From assembly GCF_003062295.1 (NCBI RefSeq), contig NZ_PYCN01000007.1, forward strand, positions 62,001 to 126,000: a stretch of 64,000 nt of DNA. The letters run 5' to 3'. A program made the position numbers and the translations under genes. The stretch is from Bradyrhizobium algeriense (GTDB lineage Bacteria > Pseudomonadota > Alphaproteobacteria > Rhizobiales > Xanthobacteraceae). The notes beneath the pieces are model-generated. The model saw only the letters and a list, made by a program, of their open reading frames with translations, ran no database searches and was not told where the DNA came from. This document shows positions 46,204 to 55,508 of this stretch, one piece after another; positions within the stretch are counted from its first letter, which is position 1, and every line of letters starts with the position of its first letter.

Positions 46204-47067
46204 CTACCCGCCAAACTCCCTCGACCGCGACGCCCGCCACAGCGTCCACAGCGTCCGCAGCCGCGATGTCGCCTGCGGCACGAAGGGATCGAAGTCAGCA
46301 CGTGACATGCGCTTCAGATCGCGGTGGACCAGCGCCAGCGAAAGGAACACCGGCCGCGCCTGCGGCGGCAGATGTATGAGCAGATCGAAGGCCGTGCGGA
46401 GATGCTTTCGGGCGTCTCCAACCAACTGGTCGATCGCGGCTCGCGCATTTGGCGTCTGCTTGCCCGAAAACACTTCCTCCATCCCGCTGCCGTGTTGCTG
46501 CAGCAATTGCAGCGGCAGGAATAGCTGTCGCCGCGCGGCATCGAGCGGCAGCGTTGCGATCACATGCGTCATGCCCTGGGCCAGCCCGGCATGGCGCGCG
46601 AGATGGTCGATCACGGCCGACGGCTGCGCCATGATCCGCGCGCCGAGCGAGAACAGCGCCGCGGAGGTGTCGGTGACGTACCCTTCCAGCGCCGCCATCG
46701 ACGGCATCGGATCGTTGTAGAGGTCGAACTGATGCTCCTCGATCAGCCGCGACAGCAGTTCGATCGGCAGGCGAAATTCTTCGATCGTCTGCAGGAGTTC
46801 GGCCGCGACCGGATTGCCTTCGACGCCGCCATGGCCGGCGCCTTCCAGCATGTCGGTCCACCATTGCAGCCGCATCTCGCCCGGCAGCGGCTGGCTGACC
46901 TGCTCGCGCACGCGCGATATCTCGACATTGAAGGCGAAGACCGACAGCAACGCGCGGCGCTGCGCCGCCGGCAGGAACAGTGTCGACGCATAGCGGGCAA
47001 AGTCGTGCGTGCGCACCAGATCGGCGCAGAACGCGGCGGACTCTTTCGGCGTCGCGGCCCCGCTCAT
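46204..47067 (-). CDS. Squalene/phytoene synthase-fold protein, NDUFAF6 type
   Basis: The 287-residue product has the trans-isoprenyl synthase fold: FARYASTLFLPAAQRRALLS, AFNVEISRVREQV, MRLQWWTDMLEGAGHG and LYNDPMPSMAALEGYV. The aspartate-rich motifs of true synthases are absent: the first site reads FNVEIS. This degenerate form matches the complex I assembly factor NDUFAF6. It overlaps the Mth938-type gene by 4 bases, and secF-secD lies upstream. That neighbourhood, known in alphaproteobacteria, supports a role in NADH dehydrogenase biogenesis. It is unlikely to make isoprenoids. Confidence 0.85.
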   Translation of the reverse strand: MSGAATPKESAAFCADLVRTHDFARYASTLFLPAAQRRALLSVFAFNVEISRVREQVSQPLPGEMRLQWWTDMLEGAGHGGVEGNPVAAELLQTIEEFRLPIELLSRLIEEHQFDLYNDPMPSMAALEGYVTDTSAALFSLGARIMAQPSAVIDHLARHAGLAQGMTHVIATLPLDAARRQLFLPLQLLQQHGSGMEEVFSGKQTPNARAAIDQLVGDARKHLRTAFDLLIHLPPQARPVFLSLALVHRDLKRMSRADFDPFVPQATSRLRTLWTLWRASRSREFGG

Positions 47068-47447
47068 GGCACCGCGATCAACGCCGCCGCGACGCGCCGG
47101 CGCTCGCCCAGCATGATGTTGTAGGTGCGGATCGCTGGCCCCGTCTGCATCGCATCGAGCACGACGCGTACGGCGCGCAGCGCCTCGCGAAGGCCCCGCG
47201 GCGGCATCCAGACTTCAGTGCCGGTGCCGACGATCAGCGTGTCGATGGAATTGGCGGCCTTGAAGACGCGCGCCAGCGAATATTCGTCGATCTCGGCCGG
47301 TTTCGTAACCTGCCAGGCCCATATCCCGTCCGGCAGGCACAGCAGCGAGCCGCGATGCGACATGTCGGCGAAGGCGAAGCCCCCTTTGCCGTAGGCTTCG
47401 ATCGGCGCCGACCTCGGAAGATGCGGAGCGTCCGAGGATGTGGCCAT
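47064..47447 (-). CDS. Mth938-like (NDUFAF3-type) protein
   Basis: The 127-residue product has the Mth938/DUF498 fold: IEAYGKGGFAFADMSHRGSL, DTLIVGTGTEVWMPP and AIRTYNIMLGERRRVAAALI. NDUFAF3, the human homologue, assembles complex I with NDUFAF4. Here it overlaps the NDUFAF6-type gene by 4 bases and starts 2 bases after secF, so secF and both factors are translationally coupled. Confidence 0.9.
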   Translation of the reverse strand: MATSSDAPHLPRSAPIEAYGKGGFAFADMSHRGSLLCLPDGIWAWQVTKPAEIDEYSLARVFKAANSIDTLIVGTGTEVWMPPRGLREALRAVRVVLDAMQTGPAIRTYNIMLGERRRVAAALIAVP

Positions 47448-47449
47448 GT

Positions 47450-48451
47450 CTACTTCTTCGTTGGCTTATCCGGCGCGTCGCGGTGCTCGCCGACGCCAAG
47501 ATAGATCAGGATCGGCGCGGCGATGAAGATTGAGGTGTAGGTACCGACCAGCACCACGCCGAACATCATGACCGCCGTGAAGCTGTGGATCGCGTGGCCG
47601 CCGAACAGCAGCAGCGCGAGCAAGGCCAGCGTCACCGTGACGTGGGTGATGATCGAGCGCGACAGTGTCGAATTGATGGACTCGTTCAGAAGCTGCGGCA
47701 TCGGCATTTTCTTGTACCGGCGCAGCATTTCCCGAATGCGGTCGTAGATCACGACCGTGTCGTTCAGGGAGTAGCCGAGAATGGTCAATAGCGCCGCGAT
47801 GCTGGTGAGGTCGAAATCGACCTGGGAGATCGACATGAAGCCGATCGTCAGCACGATATCGTGGACGTTGGCGATCATGGCGCCCAATGCGAACTGCCAT
47901 TCGAATCGGAACCAGAGATAGATCAGGATCGCGATGATCGCGAGCATCAGGCCGACCATGCCATAGGCCAGCAGTTCGCCGGAAACACGCGGTCCCACCA
48001 CTTCGACGCGGCGGTATTCGACGGTGTCGCTGAGCGCGCCGCGGACCTTCTGCACCGCAGCCTGCTGCGCGGCATCGCCGCCGGGCTGTTCGGCAACCCG
48101 GATCAGCACGTCCGAGGGACCGCCGAACTGCTGCAACTGGATGTCGCCGAGTCCGAGCGTGCTCAATTTCGCACGCATCGCACCGATATCGGCGGGGCCG
48201 GACTTGTTCTGCACCTCCAGGAGCGTACCGCCCCTGAAGTCGATGCCGAAATTCAGCCCATGGGTGAAGAACAGCACGATCGCGACGATCGAAAGCGCCG
48301 CCGAAATCGGAAAGCTGATGCGGCGAAAGCGGGTGAAATCGAAATGCGTGTCGTCAGGGACGATGCGCAACGGCGGCAAGAGATCGAGCACCGCAACCAC
48401 GGTCAGCACGACAATCAGAATGCCAAGCCCAATGAGAACGTATTGAGTCAC
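47450..48451 (-). CDS. secF: Protein translocase subunit SecF
   Basis: SecF with SecD couples proton flow to late steps of Sec export. GTG 48451 is chosen: it is 11 bases after the secD stop and gives 333 residues beginning VTQYVLIGLGILIVVLTVVA. The remaining six-helix pattern includes GLNFGIDFRGGTLLEV (periplasmic P1 start) and GYSLNDTVVIYDRIRE. The ending LIYLGVGEHRDAPDKPTKK is short. The stop is 2 bases before the Mth938 gene. Confidence 0.95.
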   Translation of the reverse strand: MTQYVLIGLGILIVVLTVVAVLDLLPPLRIVPDDTHFDFTRFRRISFPISAALSIVAIVLFFTHGLNFGIDFRGGTLLEVQNKSGPADIGAMRAKLSTLGLGDIQLQQFGGPSDVLIRVAEQPGGDAAQQAAVQKVRGALSDTVEYRRVEVVGPRVSGELLAYGMVGLMLAIIAILIYLWFRFEWQFALGAMIANVHDIVLTIGFMSISQVDFDLTSIAALLTILGYSLNDTVVIYDRIREMLRRYKKMPMPQLLNESINSTLSRSIITHVTVTLALLALLLFGGHAIHSFTAVMMFGVVLVGTYTSIFIAAPILIYLGVGEHRDAPDKPTKK

Positions 48452-48462
48452 GAACCAGATTC

Positions 48463-50061
48463 CTAGATCGGCACGGTTTTGGGCCGCTTCCACCGCACCC
48501 AGCCGGCGACGATCAGGCTGGTGAGAGTAAACGCGGTGAAGACCGTGGTGATGATGCCGATGCCGAGCGTAACGGCGAAGCCGCGGACCGGGCCGGTGCC
48601 GATATAGAACAGCACCGCGGCGGCGATGAAGGTGGTGATGTTGGAGTCCAGAATTGTCGCCAATGCGCGACGGAATCCCGCGTCGATCGCCGAAATCGGG
48701 GTTCGCCCGTGACGTAGCTCTTCGCGGATGCGCTCATAGATCAGCACGTTGGAGTCGACGGCGATGCCGACCGTCAGCACGACGCCGGCGATGCCGGGCA
48801 GCGTCAGCGTGGCGTTGAGCAGCGACAGGATGCCGAAGATCATCGCGACGTTGATGGCCACCGCGATGTTGGCGAATACGCCGAACAGGCGGTAGGTCAC
48901 CAGCATGAACACGATGACCATGATCGAGCCGATGTAGGCGGCAAGTTTGCCCTTCTCGATCGAGTCCTGGCCGAGGCCGGGACCGACGGTGCGCTCCTCG
49001 ATCACGGTCAGCGGCGCCGGCAGTGCGCCGGCACGCATTAGCAGCGCGAGTTCGTTGGCCGCCTGCACCGTGAAGCTGCCGGAAATCTGCCCCTGGCCGC
49101 CGGTGATCGGCTCGCGGATCACGGGTGCGGATATCACCTTGTTGTCGAGGACGATGGCAAAGGGTTGCCCGACATTTTCCGACGTCGCCTGCGCGAATTT
49201 ACGCGAGCCCGAACTGTTGAACTTGAAGTTCACGATCGGCTCGTTGGTGCGCTGGTCGAAGCCCGGCTGCGCGTCGGTCAGGTCGCCGCCCGACACCAGC
49301 ACCTGCCGTTTGATGACGTAGGGAACCTTGGGCGATTGCTCGCTCATCAAGACTTCCGAATCCGCCGAAACCCGCCCCGACTGAGCCTGATCCGGCGACA
49401 CCGACGGATCGACCATGCGGAATTCCATCTTGGCGGTCTGGCCAAGGATGCGCTTCAGGTCGGTTGGATCCTGCAATCCCGGTACTTGGACCAGGATGCG
49501 ATCGGTGCCTTGCCGCTGGATTAAGGGCTCGACCGTGCCCAATTCGTTGATACGGCGCTCGACGATCTGGATCGACTGTTCAATCGTTTGCCGGATGCGT
49601 TCGGTAATGGCGGCTTGCGGCACGGTGAGACGGAACAGGCCGCCGCCGGCGTCCGAAACTTCGAGGCTGCGCTGCCCTGAGGAGCCGAGCAGACCGCCGA
49701 GCGGCTGCGACAGCTCGCGCAGCTTGGTGAGGGCCGCCTGCTGGTCACTCTCCTTGACGCGGACTTCGGCGGCGTCGCCGCGGACGGAAAGGCCGGTATA
49801 GCCGATCTTGGCGTCGCGCAGTACGCGGCGGACCTCATCGCGCACCTGGTCGAGCTTTTCCTTCTTCACGTAGTTGGAATCGACTTCGAGCAGCAGGTAC
49901 GAGCCGCCCTGCAAATCGAGGCCGAGCACGATGTGGCGCTGCGCCCAGAGCGGCCAGGTCTTCACTCTCTCCTGGGAAAAGAAGTTCGGAACCGCGAACA
50001 GGCAGACGACGAGCGCGGTCATTATGATCGCCAGCGCCTTCCACCGCGAGAAATACAACAT
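48463..50061 (-). CDS. secD: Protein translocase subunit SecD
   Basis: The 532-residue protein has an N-terminal membrane helix (ALAIIMTALVVCLFAVPNFF), the LGLDLQGGSYLLLEVD motif and a large periplasmic P1 domain. The five-helix C-terminal half ends in GIAVDSNVLIYERIREELRH. It forms the Sec accessory complex with SecF and YajC. It follows yajC by 53 bases and is followed 11 bases later by secF. Confidence 0.96.
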   Translation of the reverse strand: MLYFSRWKALAIIMTALVVCLFAVPNFFSQERVKTWPLWAQRHIVLGLDLQGGSYLLLEVDSNYVKKEKLDQVRDEVRRVLRDAKIGYTGLSVRGDAAEVRVKESDQQAALTKLRELSQPLGGLLGSSGQRSLEVSDAGGGLFRLTVPQAAITERIRQTIEQSIQIVERRINELGTVEPLIQRQGTDRILVQVPGLQDPTDLKRILGQTAKMEFRMVDPSVSPDQAQSGRVSADSEVLMSEQSPKVPYVIKRQVLVSGGDLTDAQPGFDQRTNEPIVNFKFNSSGSRKFAQATSENVGQPFAIVLDNKVISAPVIREPITGGQGQISGSFTVQAANELALLMRAGALPAPLTVIEERTVGPGLGQDSIEKGKLAAYIGSIMVIVFMLVTYRLFGVFANIAVAINVAMIFGILSLLNATLTLPGIAGVVLTVGIAVDSNVLIYERIREELRHGRTPISAIDAGFRRALATILDSNITTFIAAAVLFYIGTGPVRGFAVTLGIGIITTVFTAFTLTSLIVAGWVRWKRPKTVPI

Positions 50062-50114
50062 CGAGTTGACCCGTCAGATCCAGGAAATGCGCCGCGGCAA
50101 GCGGCGCGGAAAAC

Positions 50115-50477
50115 TCAGCTCGCGGACGTCTCGTCCTTGCTCTCACTCTTTTCCTTGGCCGGCTCGCCCTTGGCGCGGACGCCCGAAATCATCTGCCGCA
50201 TCTGCCGCACACGGACGCCGTCCGAAATCTCGAACTCGATCTGGTCGTCGTCGACCACCTTGGTCACCTTGCCGACCAGGCCGCCCGAGGTGACGACGGT
50301 GTCGCCGCGCCGGATGTTTTTGACCAGTTCCTGATGATCCTTCACCTTCTTCTGCTGCGGGCGCAGAATCAGGAAATACATGATCACGAAGATCAGCGCG
50401 AACGGCAGCAGTGACATCAACATGCTGTTGGCATCGCCGCCGGCCGCAGCCTGGGCGTACGCAGGGGTAATCAGCAT
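50115..50477 (-). CDS. yajC: Sec translocon accessory protein YajC
   Basis: ATG 50477 gives 120 residues. MLITPAYAQAAAGGDANSML precedes the single membrane helix LPFALIFVIMYFLILRPQQK, and GDTVVTSGGLVGKVTKVVDD is the cytoplasmic domain. The Lys/Glu-rich tail is normal. Farther in-frame starts would add non-conserved residues. It is the first gene of the yajC-secD-secF unit. Confidence 0.95.
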   Translation of the reverse strand: MLITPAYAQAAAGGDANSMLMSLLPFALIFVIMYFLILRPQQKKVKDHQELVKNIRRGDTVVTSGGLVGKVTKVVDDDQIEFEISDGVRVRQMRQMISGVRAKGEPAKEKSESKDETSAS

Positions 50478-50674
50478 CGAACAATCCTCGTGAGACGGAA
50501 AAGAACCGGCCATGCCTGGGCTTAGCGCCTTGGGCAAATCGCCCGGTCCCCGGGGCAAATTCGCGCGGACTATAGCGGCGGCGGGCCCAATTGCAACGTG
50601 GCCGGCCCTCTCATTTAGGCCGCTTGCGGGACCTTCCAAGGCCCGTTAAGGCTGCGCGGTCAGGAACTGCAAAA

Positions 50675-51658
50675 ATGTCGAAAAAAGCCAAGAAAACCGC
50701 GGCTCAAACAGCGGCGCGCACCACCCCCAAAGTGGCCTCGCGAGCGGTCGCGAAAACCGCGACAAAACGTCCGGCAAACAGCCTCAACGGCGCCACCGCC
50801 GAGCGGATCGCCACGGCGCTGGAAGCCATCGCCGTCCACCTTTCCGCGGCCTCCCCGGCGACGGCCACCCTTGAGCAGTTCGGTTCTGCGGACGCCTTTG
50901 TCTGGCATCCGGACGGACGGCTTTCGCCGGTGCCGCGGGTCAGCCGCGTCGACCTTGGGCTGCTTAGGGGTATCGACCAGGTGCGCGACATCCTGATCGA
51001 AAACACCGAGCGCTTTGCCGACGGGCTGCCCGCGAACAACGCGCTGCTGTGGGGCGCGCGCGGCATGGGCAAGTCGTCGCTGGTGAAGGCCACTCACGCC
51101 AACATCAACATCGACCGCAAGCCGGCCGACCGGCTGAAGCTGATCGAGATCCACCGCGAGGATATCGAGAGCCTGCCGGGCTTGATGGATCTCCTGCGCA
51201 GCTCCGATTTCCGCTTCATCGTGTTCTGCGACGACCTCTCCTTCGACGGCAACGACGCCTCCTACAAATCGCTGAAGGCGGTGCTGGAAGGCGGTATCGA
51301 GGGACGCCCCGACAACGTCATCCTCTACGCCACCTCGAACCGGCGGCACCTGCTGGCGCGCGAGATGATCGAGAACGAACGCTCGACCGCGATCAACCCG
51401 GGTGAAGCGGTCGAGGAGAAAGTCTCGCTGTCGGATCGCTTCGGGCTTTGGCTCGGCTTCCACCGCTGCAGCCAGGATGAATATCTGGCGATGGTGCGGG
51501 GCTATTGCGGCCATTTCGGCATCGCGATGGCCGACGAAGAGCTGGAGCGCGAAGCGCTGGAATGGTCGACCACGCGCGGCTCCCGTTCGGGCCGCGTGGC
51601 CTGGCAGTTCACGCAGGAACTGGCGGGACGGCTGGGCGTGCGGCTCTCGGGGAAGTAG
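50675..51658 (+). CDS. DUF815-type P-loop ATPase
   Basis: ATG 50675 gives 327 residues. A basic Lys/Ala-rich N-terminus (MSKKAKKTAAQTAARTTPKV) precedes the ATPase core: LRGIDQVRDILIENTERFAD, Walker A GARGMGKSSLVKA, Walker B RFIVFCDDLSFDG and LEGGIEGRPDNVILYATSNR. DUF815 is a family of AAA-like ATPases with unknown function. The Walker B double Asp and sensor regions appear intact. It is divergent from yajC with a 200-base gap. Confidence 0.93.
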   Translation: MSKKAKKTAAQTAARTTPKVASRAVAKTATKRPANSLNGATAERIATALEAIAVHLSAASPATATLEQFGSADAFVWHPDGRLSPVPRVSRVDLGLLRGIDQVRDILIENTERFADGLPANNALLWGARGMGKSSLVKATHANINIDRKPADRLKLIEIHREDIESLPGLMDLLRSSDFRFIVFCDDLSFDGNDASYKSLKAVLEGGIEGRPDNVILYATSNRRHLLAREMIENERSTAINPGEAVEEKVSLSDRFGLWLGFHRCSQDEYLAMVRGYCGHFGIAMADEELEREALEWSTTRGSRSGRVAWQFTQELAGRLGVRLSGK

Positions 51659-51675
51659 GCGACGCGCGAGAACCC

Positions 51676-51764
51676 GTAGCCCGGATGGAGCGCAGCGCAA
51701 TCCGGGATCAGTCTGACCACTGGCGAGAGCGGCCCCGGATTTCGCTTCGCTCCATCCGGGCTAC
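51676..51764. repeat. Palindromic repeat, GTAGCCCGGATGGAGCG family
   Basis: GTAGCCCGGATGGAGCGCAG and the complement CGCTTCGCTCCATCCGGGCTAC flank a centre of about 45 bases. It lies between the convergent ends of the DUF815 and nlpD genes and may serve as a transcript end for both. Confidence 0.9.
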
Positions 51765-51771
51765 GCTCGCC

Positions 51772-53142
51772 TCACGCCCCGTTCAGGAATTGAAGCGGGT
51801 CAACCGGTGAAGATCCCTTGCGGATCTCGAAGTGGAGCTGCGGCGACCCCACCTCGCCCGATTGACCCGATTTGGCAATGATCTGGCCGCGCTTGATCGT
51901 ATCCCCGCGCTTCACCATCAGTTCACTCGCATGGGCATATGCGGTGACGTAACCGTTGGAGTGCCGCACCAGAACCAGATTGCCGTAACCCTTGAGCTCG
52001 TTGCCGGAATAGGCGACCACGCCATCTTCCGCGGCTTTCACCGGCGTACCTTCCGGCACCGCCAGGTTGATACCGTCATTCGATTTGCCGTTGGTCTTGG
52101 CGCCGTAGCTCGTGATCACCTTGCCGCGCACCGGCCAGCGGAAGGTCGGCAGAGCGCCGGTGGCTTCGCTTGATTTGACCGACGCGGCTTCGACGACGGG
52201 CTTTTCTTCGGCAACATTGGTGGTCGCCTGTGCCAGCCGCGCGGCCTGCGGCGGACCGCCGGCTGCGGCCAGCTTGGTGGCAGGCGCCGCAACCGGGGCG
52301 ACCGGCTGGGCAGGTACGGCGGCGACGACGGGCTGCGCCACTGGCGCGACGGCCGCGGACTTCGAACCGGGCACGGTGAGCTTCATGCCGAGGCTGAGCT
52401 TGGCGGACTGATCGAGATTGTTGGCCTTGGCGAGTTCGGCAACCGGGACATGATTGCGGCGCGCGATGCTCATCAGCGTATCGCCGCGATTGACGATATG
52501 GACGCTCGACGGCGCAGCCGCGGCGGCAACCGGCTTGCTGGCCGCCGGCGCGGCCGCAGCCGCAGCCACCGCCGTCTGCCGCGGAATGATCAGTTGCTGG
52601 CCGGGCGACAGGACCCGCGGGCCCTTGTAGCCGTTGGCCTGCAGGATCGCGGCGGCTGAAACGTTGTAGCGCTTGGCCAGAATGTCCAGCGTGTCGCTGG
52701 TGCCGACGATGATCGAGGTGCCGTTCGGCGCAGCCGGGCGCGCGGCCGCGACCGAGCGCGGCGGTACCGTGGCGGTGGTCTCGATCGGCGGCTGGGATGG
52801 CGGCGCATAGGAGGAAACCCCGCGCCCTCCTCCCGACACCCCGCCAGGGCTGGCCGGATAAGCCTGCGGTGTAACGACGGCGGGCGGCGGCAGAGCCTGG
52901 GACTGGAATTGCGGCGCAGACGCCTGCGGCCGGCCGTATTGCGGCAGCTCGCGGCGTTCAGCGGCGGGCGGGCGCACCGAACCGGTGGCTTCGGGCTGCG
53001 AGGCAAAGGGATTGGAGAACGAGCTATCGGAAAAGCGCGTCTGCATATCGGCGCTGCAGCCGGCAAAGCCGACCGACATCAGCGTCAGCACCGCGACCTG
53101 CGGCATCCGACGCGAGCGAAGCAACTCGGCGACACGGGACAT
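51772..53142 (-). CDS. nlpD: NlpD/EnvC-type lipoprotein with two LysM and a LytM domain
   Basis: The 456-residue protein has a lipobox (VGFAGCSAD, Cys29) and two LysM domains (about residues 140-190 and 215-260). The first contains IIVGTSDTLDILAKRYNVSA and the second HIVNRGDTLMSIARRNHVPV. A C-terminal M23/LytM domain follows. In the LytM domain the usual HxxxD and HxH metal ligands are replaced (NDGIN for HxGID, QLH for HLH), so it is probably a catalytically inactive amidase activator like EnvC/NlpD. It is downstream of pcm, the usual surE-pcm-nlpD order. Confidence 0.92.
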   Translation of the reverse strand: MSRVAELLRSRRMPQVAVLTLMSVGFAGCSADMQTRFSDSSFSNPFASQPEATGSVRPPAAERRELPQYGRPQASAPQFQSQALPPPAVVTPQAYPASPGGVSGGGRGVSSYAPPSQPPIETTATVPPRSVAAARPAAPNGTSIIVGTSDTLDILAKRYNVSAAAILQANGYKGPRVLSPGQQLIIPRQTAVAAAAAAPAASKPVAAAAAPSSVHIVNRGDTLMSIARRNHVPVAELAKANNLDQSAKLSLGMKLTVPGSKSAAVAPVAQPVVAAVPAQPVAPVAAPATKLAAAGGPPQAARLAQATTNVAEEKPVVEAASVKSSEATGALPTFRWPVRGKVITSYGAKTNGKSNDGINLAVPEGTPVKAAEDGVVAYSGNELKGYGNLVLVRHSNGYVTAYAHASELMVKRGDTIKRGQIIAKSGQSGEVGSPQLHFEIRKGSSPVDPLQFLNGA

Positions 53143-53251
53143 GGTTACTCACTCGTACGCAACAAAATACTGTTTTGAGTAAACACTGACCGAGTAAATA
53201 ACCGCTTAACCCTTGGAATAAGATGTTGGAGGGAACCGCCAATCCGGGATT

Positions 53252-53896
53252 CTACAGCTCTCGCGCAATTCCCGGCAGCGCCGGGACGAAGCGGACATCG
53301 ACCAATTCCTTGCGCTCGAAACCGCTATCTTTCCTGGTCACCCTGACCAGCGTCTGGGTGCCGTGATGCGGACCGACCGGTGCGATCAGGATGCCGCCGG
53401 GCTCAAGCCGCCGCTGCAGGGTATCGGGGATTTGCTCCATCGCGGCGGTGACGATGATGCGATCGAAATCGCCGGCGCCCGGCGGAATGTCGAAGCCGTC
53501 GCCATACATCACCTCGATATTGAAATAGCCGAGCGCTTCGAGCCGGTCGCGGGCCGTGTCCGCCAGCGTCCGATAGCGCTCGATGGTCAGGACATGCGCG
53601 CACAGCCGCGACAGCACCGCGGCCTGATAGCCGGAGCCGGTACCGATCTCGAGCACCTTGTGGTCCTTCCGCAGCTGCAGCTGCTCGGTCATGTAGGCCA
53701 CCACGAAGGGCTGGCTGATGGTCTGCCCGCAGGCGATGCCGAGCGCACTGTCGCGATAGGCGTGACCGCGGTCGCCAGCCGCCACGAAAACCTCCCGCGG
53801 CACCTCTTCCATGGCGCGCAGTACCGCCTGGTCGCTGATCCCCCGCCGCCGCAGGGTGAGCTGAAACATCATCTTCTCGGGCGGTTCTTGCGACAT
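53252..53896 (-). CDS. pcm: Protein-L-isoaspartate O-methyltransferase
   Basis: Pcm methylates isoaspartyl residues in damaged proteins. The 214-residue product has the SAM-binding block [19 protein letters not shown], the motif [20 protein letters not shown] and [11 protein letters not shown]. Length and motifs are standard. It lies 109 bases upstream of nlpD. Confidence 0.96.
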   Translation of the reverse strand: MSQEPPEKMMFQLTLRRRGISDQAVLRAMEEVPREVFVAAGDRGHAYRDSALGIACGQTISQPFVVAYMTEQLQLRKDHKVLEIGTGSGYQAAVLSRLCAHVLTIERYRTLADTARDRLEALGYFNIEVMYGDGFDIPPGAGDFDRIIVTAAMEQIPDTLQRRLEPGGILIAPVGPHHGTQTLVRVTRKDSGFERKELVDVRFVPALPGIAREL

Positions 53897-54133
53897 TGCG
53901 GTCTCGCGGCGGGCTCAGGCCCCGCCGAGATGTAATAGCGTCCGCGCACTTAAGGAAGAATTTCCTCAAGATTTCGGTTCCGGCTACCGGAACTGTTGTT
54001 GCGCCCCCGGCGTTAGGGCACGGCAAATCCACAGCCGGAGTCTTTGCTTAAATGCGTGCCGGTTCATGTCGACGTTGCGCCAAGGGGTGTTTTTTGCGAA
54101 CCTCAAAGCCTTGGAAGGGCAAGGATTCCCCTC

Positions 54134-54511
54134 ATGATAGCGACACGGCCGGCAGGCTGTTCTGTTTTCCTCGTCGAAGACGAGGTGATGATCCGGATGA
54201 TGGTCGCTGACATGCTGGAAGAGCTGGGCCACAGCGTAGCTGCCGAGGCCGGCGAAATCGGCGAAGCGGTCAAGCTGGTGCAATCGACCGAATTCGATCT
54301 CGCCATTCTCGACGTCAACGTCAACGGCAAGGTGATCACGCCGGTCGCCGAGCTTATCACGGCGCGCAACCTCCCGTTTATCTTTGCGACCGGCTACGGC
54401 TCCTCCGGCCTGCCCCAGGAATATCGCGACCGCCCCGCACTGCAGAAGCCGTTCCAGCTGGAAACGCTGGCCCAGGTGATCGCCGCTACGATGAAGAGCG
54501 CCCCGGTTTAA
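54134..54511 (+). CDS. Single-domain response regulator
   Basis: ATG 54134 gives 125 residues. A CheY-like receiver has the acidic pair in VFLVEDEVMIRMMVADMLEE, the phosphorylation Asp in LAILDVNVNG and the Lys in PALQKPFQLETLAQVIAA. No output domain is present. It lies between pcm and surE but on the opposite strand, breaking the classical run. No histidine kinase is nearby. Its kinase must be encoded elsewhere. Confidence 0.88.
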   Translation: MIATRPAGCSVFLVEDEVMIRMMVADMLEELGHSVAAEAGEIGEAVKLVQSTEFDLAILDVNVNGKVITPVAELITARNLPFIFATGYGSSGLPQEYRDRPALQKPFQLETLAQVIAATMKSAPV

Positions 54512-54532
54512 GTGTTATCCGCGTGCTCAGCT

Positions 54533-54629
54533 GTCATCATCCGCGTAGGCGGATGATCCAGTATCCCAGAGACCTGCGATTGAACCGAGAAGCCGCGGCG
54601 TACTGGATACCCGCCTTCGCGGGTATGAC
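54533..54629. repeat. Palindromic repeat, GTCATCATCCGCG family
   Basis: GTCATCATCCGCGTAGGCGG near one end and CCTTCGCGGGTATGACG near the other are the arms; CCAGTAT and TACTGGATAC form an inner pair. It lies between the response regulator and surE. Confidence 0.75.
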
Positions 54630-54644
54630 GAGTTCGGCCGGAGC

Positions 54645-55412
54645 CTACTTCAACGTCGTCGTCAGCTCTTCCGAAAACGCCTCGTCCGTGCGATCGAGCC
54701 GCAGCGGCGTGACCGATACGTAGCGCGCCGCAAGTGCGGCAAGATCGGTGCCTTCGGCCGGCGTATCCATCATCGCCGCGCGCTCAAAGCCGATCCAGAA
54801 ATACGGATTGCCGCGGCCGTCGTGGCGCTTGTCGACCTTGAGGAAGCCGAGGTTGCGCTTGCCCTGACGCGTCACGCGCACGCCCTTGACCTGGTCGGGC
54901 GTGCAGGCGGGAAAATTGACGTTGATCACAGTATTTTTCGGCACGCCCGCATCGATCACCTTGCGCAGGATATCGGGGCCGAATTTCAGCGCGGTGTCCC
55001 ACAGCGGCGCGTGACGAGTCTCGATGGAAAATTCCTGGCTCAACGCAAACGACGGGATTCCCAGGATCGTGCCTTCAAGGGCACCGGCGATGGTGCCGGA
55101 ATAAACCACGTCCTCGGCGACGTTGCGGCCCTTGTTGACGCCGGACAGCACCAGATCCGGCATCTTCTCGCCGAGGATGTGACGCGAGCCCATGATCACG
55201 CAATCGGTCGGCGTGCCCCGCACCGCGAAATGGCGCGGACCGACTTCGCGCAGCCGCAGCGGATCGTTCAGCGACAACGAATGCGAGACGCCGGACTGAT
55301 CGAGCTCCGGCGCCACGATCCAGACGTCGTCGGACAGCGCGCGGGCGATTTCCTCGACGATCTTCAACCCCGGCGCATGAATGCCGTCGTCGTTGGTGCA
55401 GAGAATTCGCAT
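54645..55412 (-). CDS. surE: 5'/3'-nucleotidase SurE
   Basis: SurE is a metal-dependent nucleoside monophosphate phosphatase involved in stationary-phase survival. The 255-residue product has [19 protein letters not shown] (the NDDG metal motif at the start), [20 protein letters not shown] and the conserved NVNFP block. Length and motifs are standard. It belongs to the surE-pcm-nlpD neighbourhood. A small hypothetical gene lies 96 bases upstream. Confidence 0.97.
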   Translation of the reverse strand: MRILCTNDDGIHAPGLKIVEEIARALSDDVWIVAPELDQSGVSHSLSLNDPLRLREVGPRHFAVRGTPTDCVIMGSRHILGEKMPDLVLSGVNKGRNVAEDVVYSGTIAGALEGTILGIPSFALSQEFSIETRHAPLWDTALKFGPDILRKVIDAGVPKNTVINVNFPACTPDQVKGVRVTRQGKRNLGFLKVDKRHDGRGNPYFWIGFERAAMMDTPAEGTDLAALAARYVSVTPLRLDRTDEAFSEELTTTLK

Positions 55413-55508
55413 CCGTCAAAATGCCTTCTGGTTCAGGTCGGGGCAGGCGCTTACCTTTGGGCGTCGTCTTATCCGGCTATCGCGGCTGAGGCAAACCGGC
55501 CGATTTCC

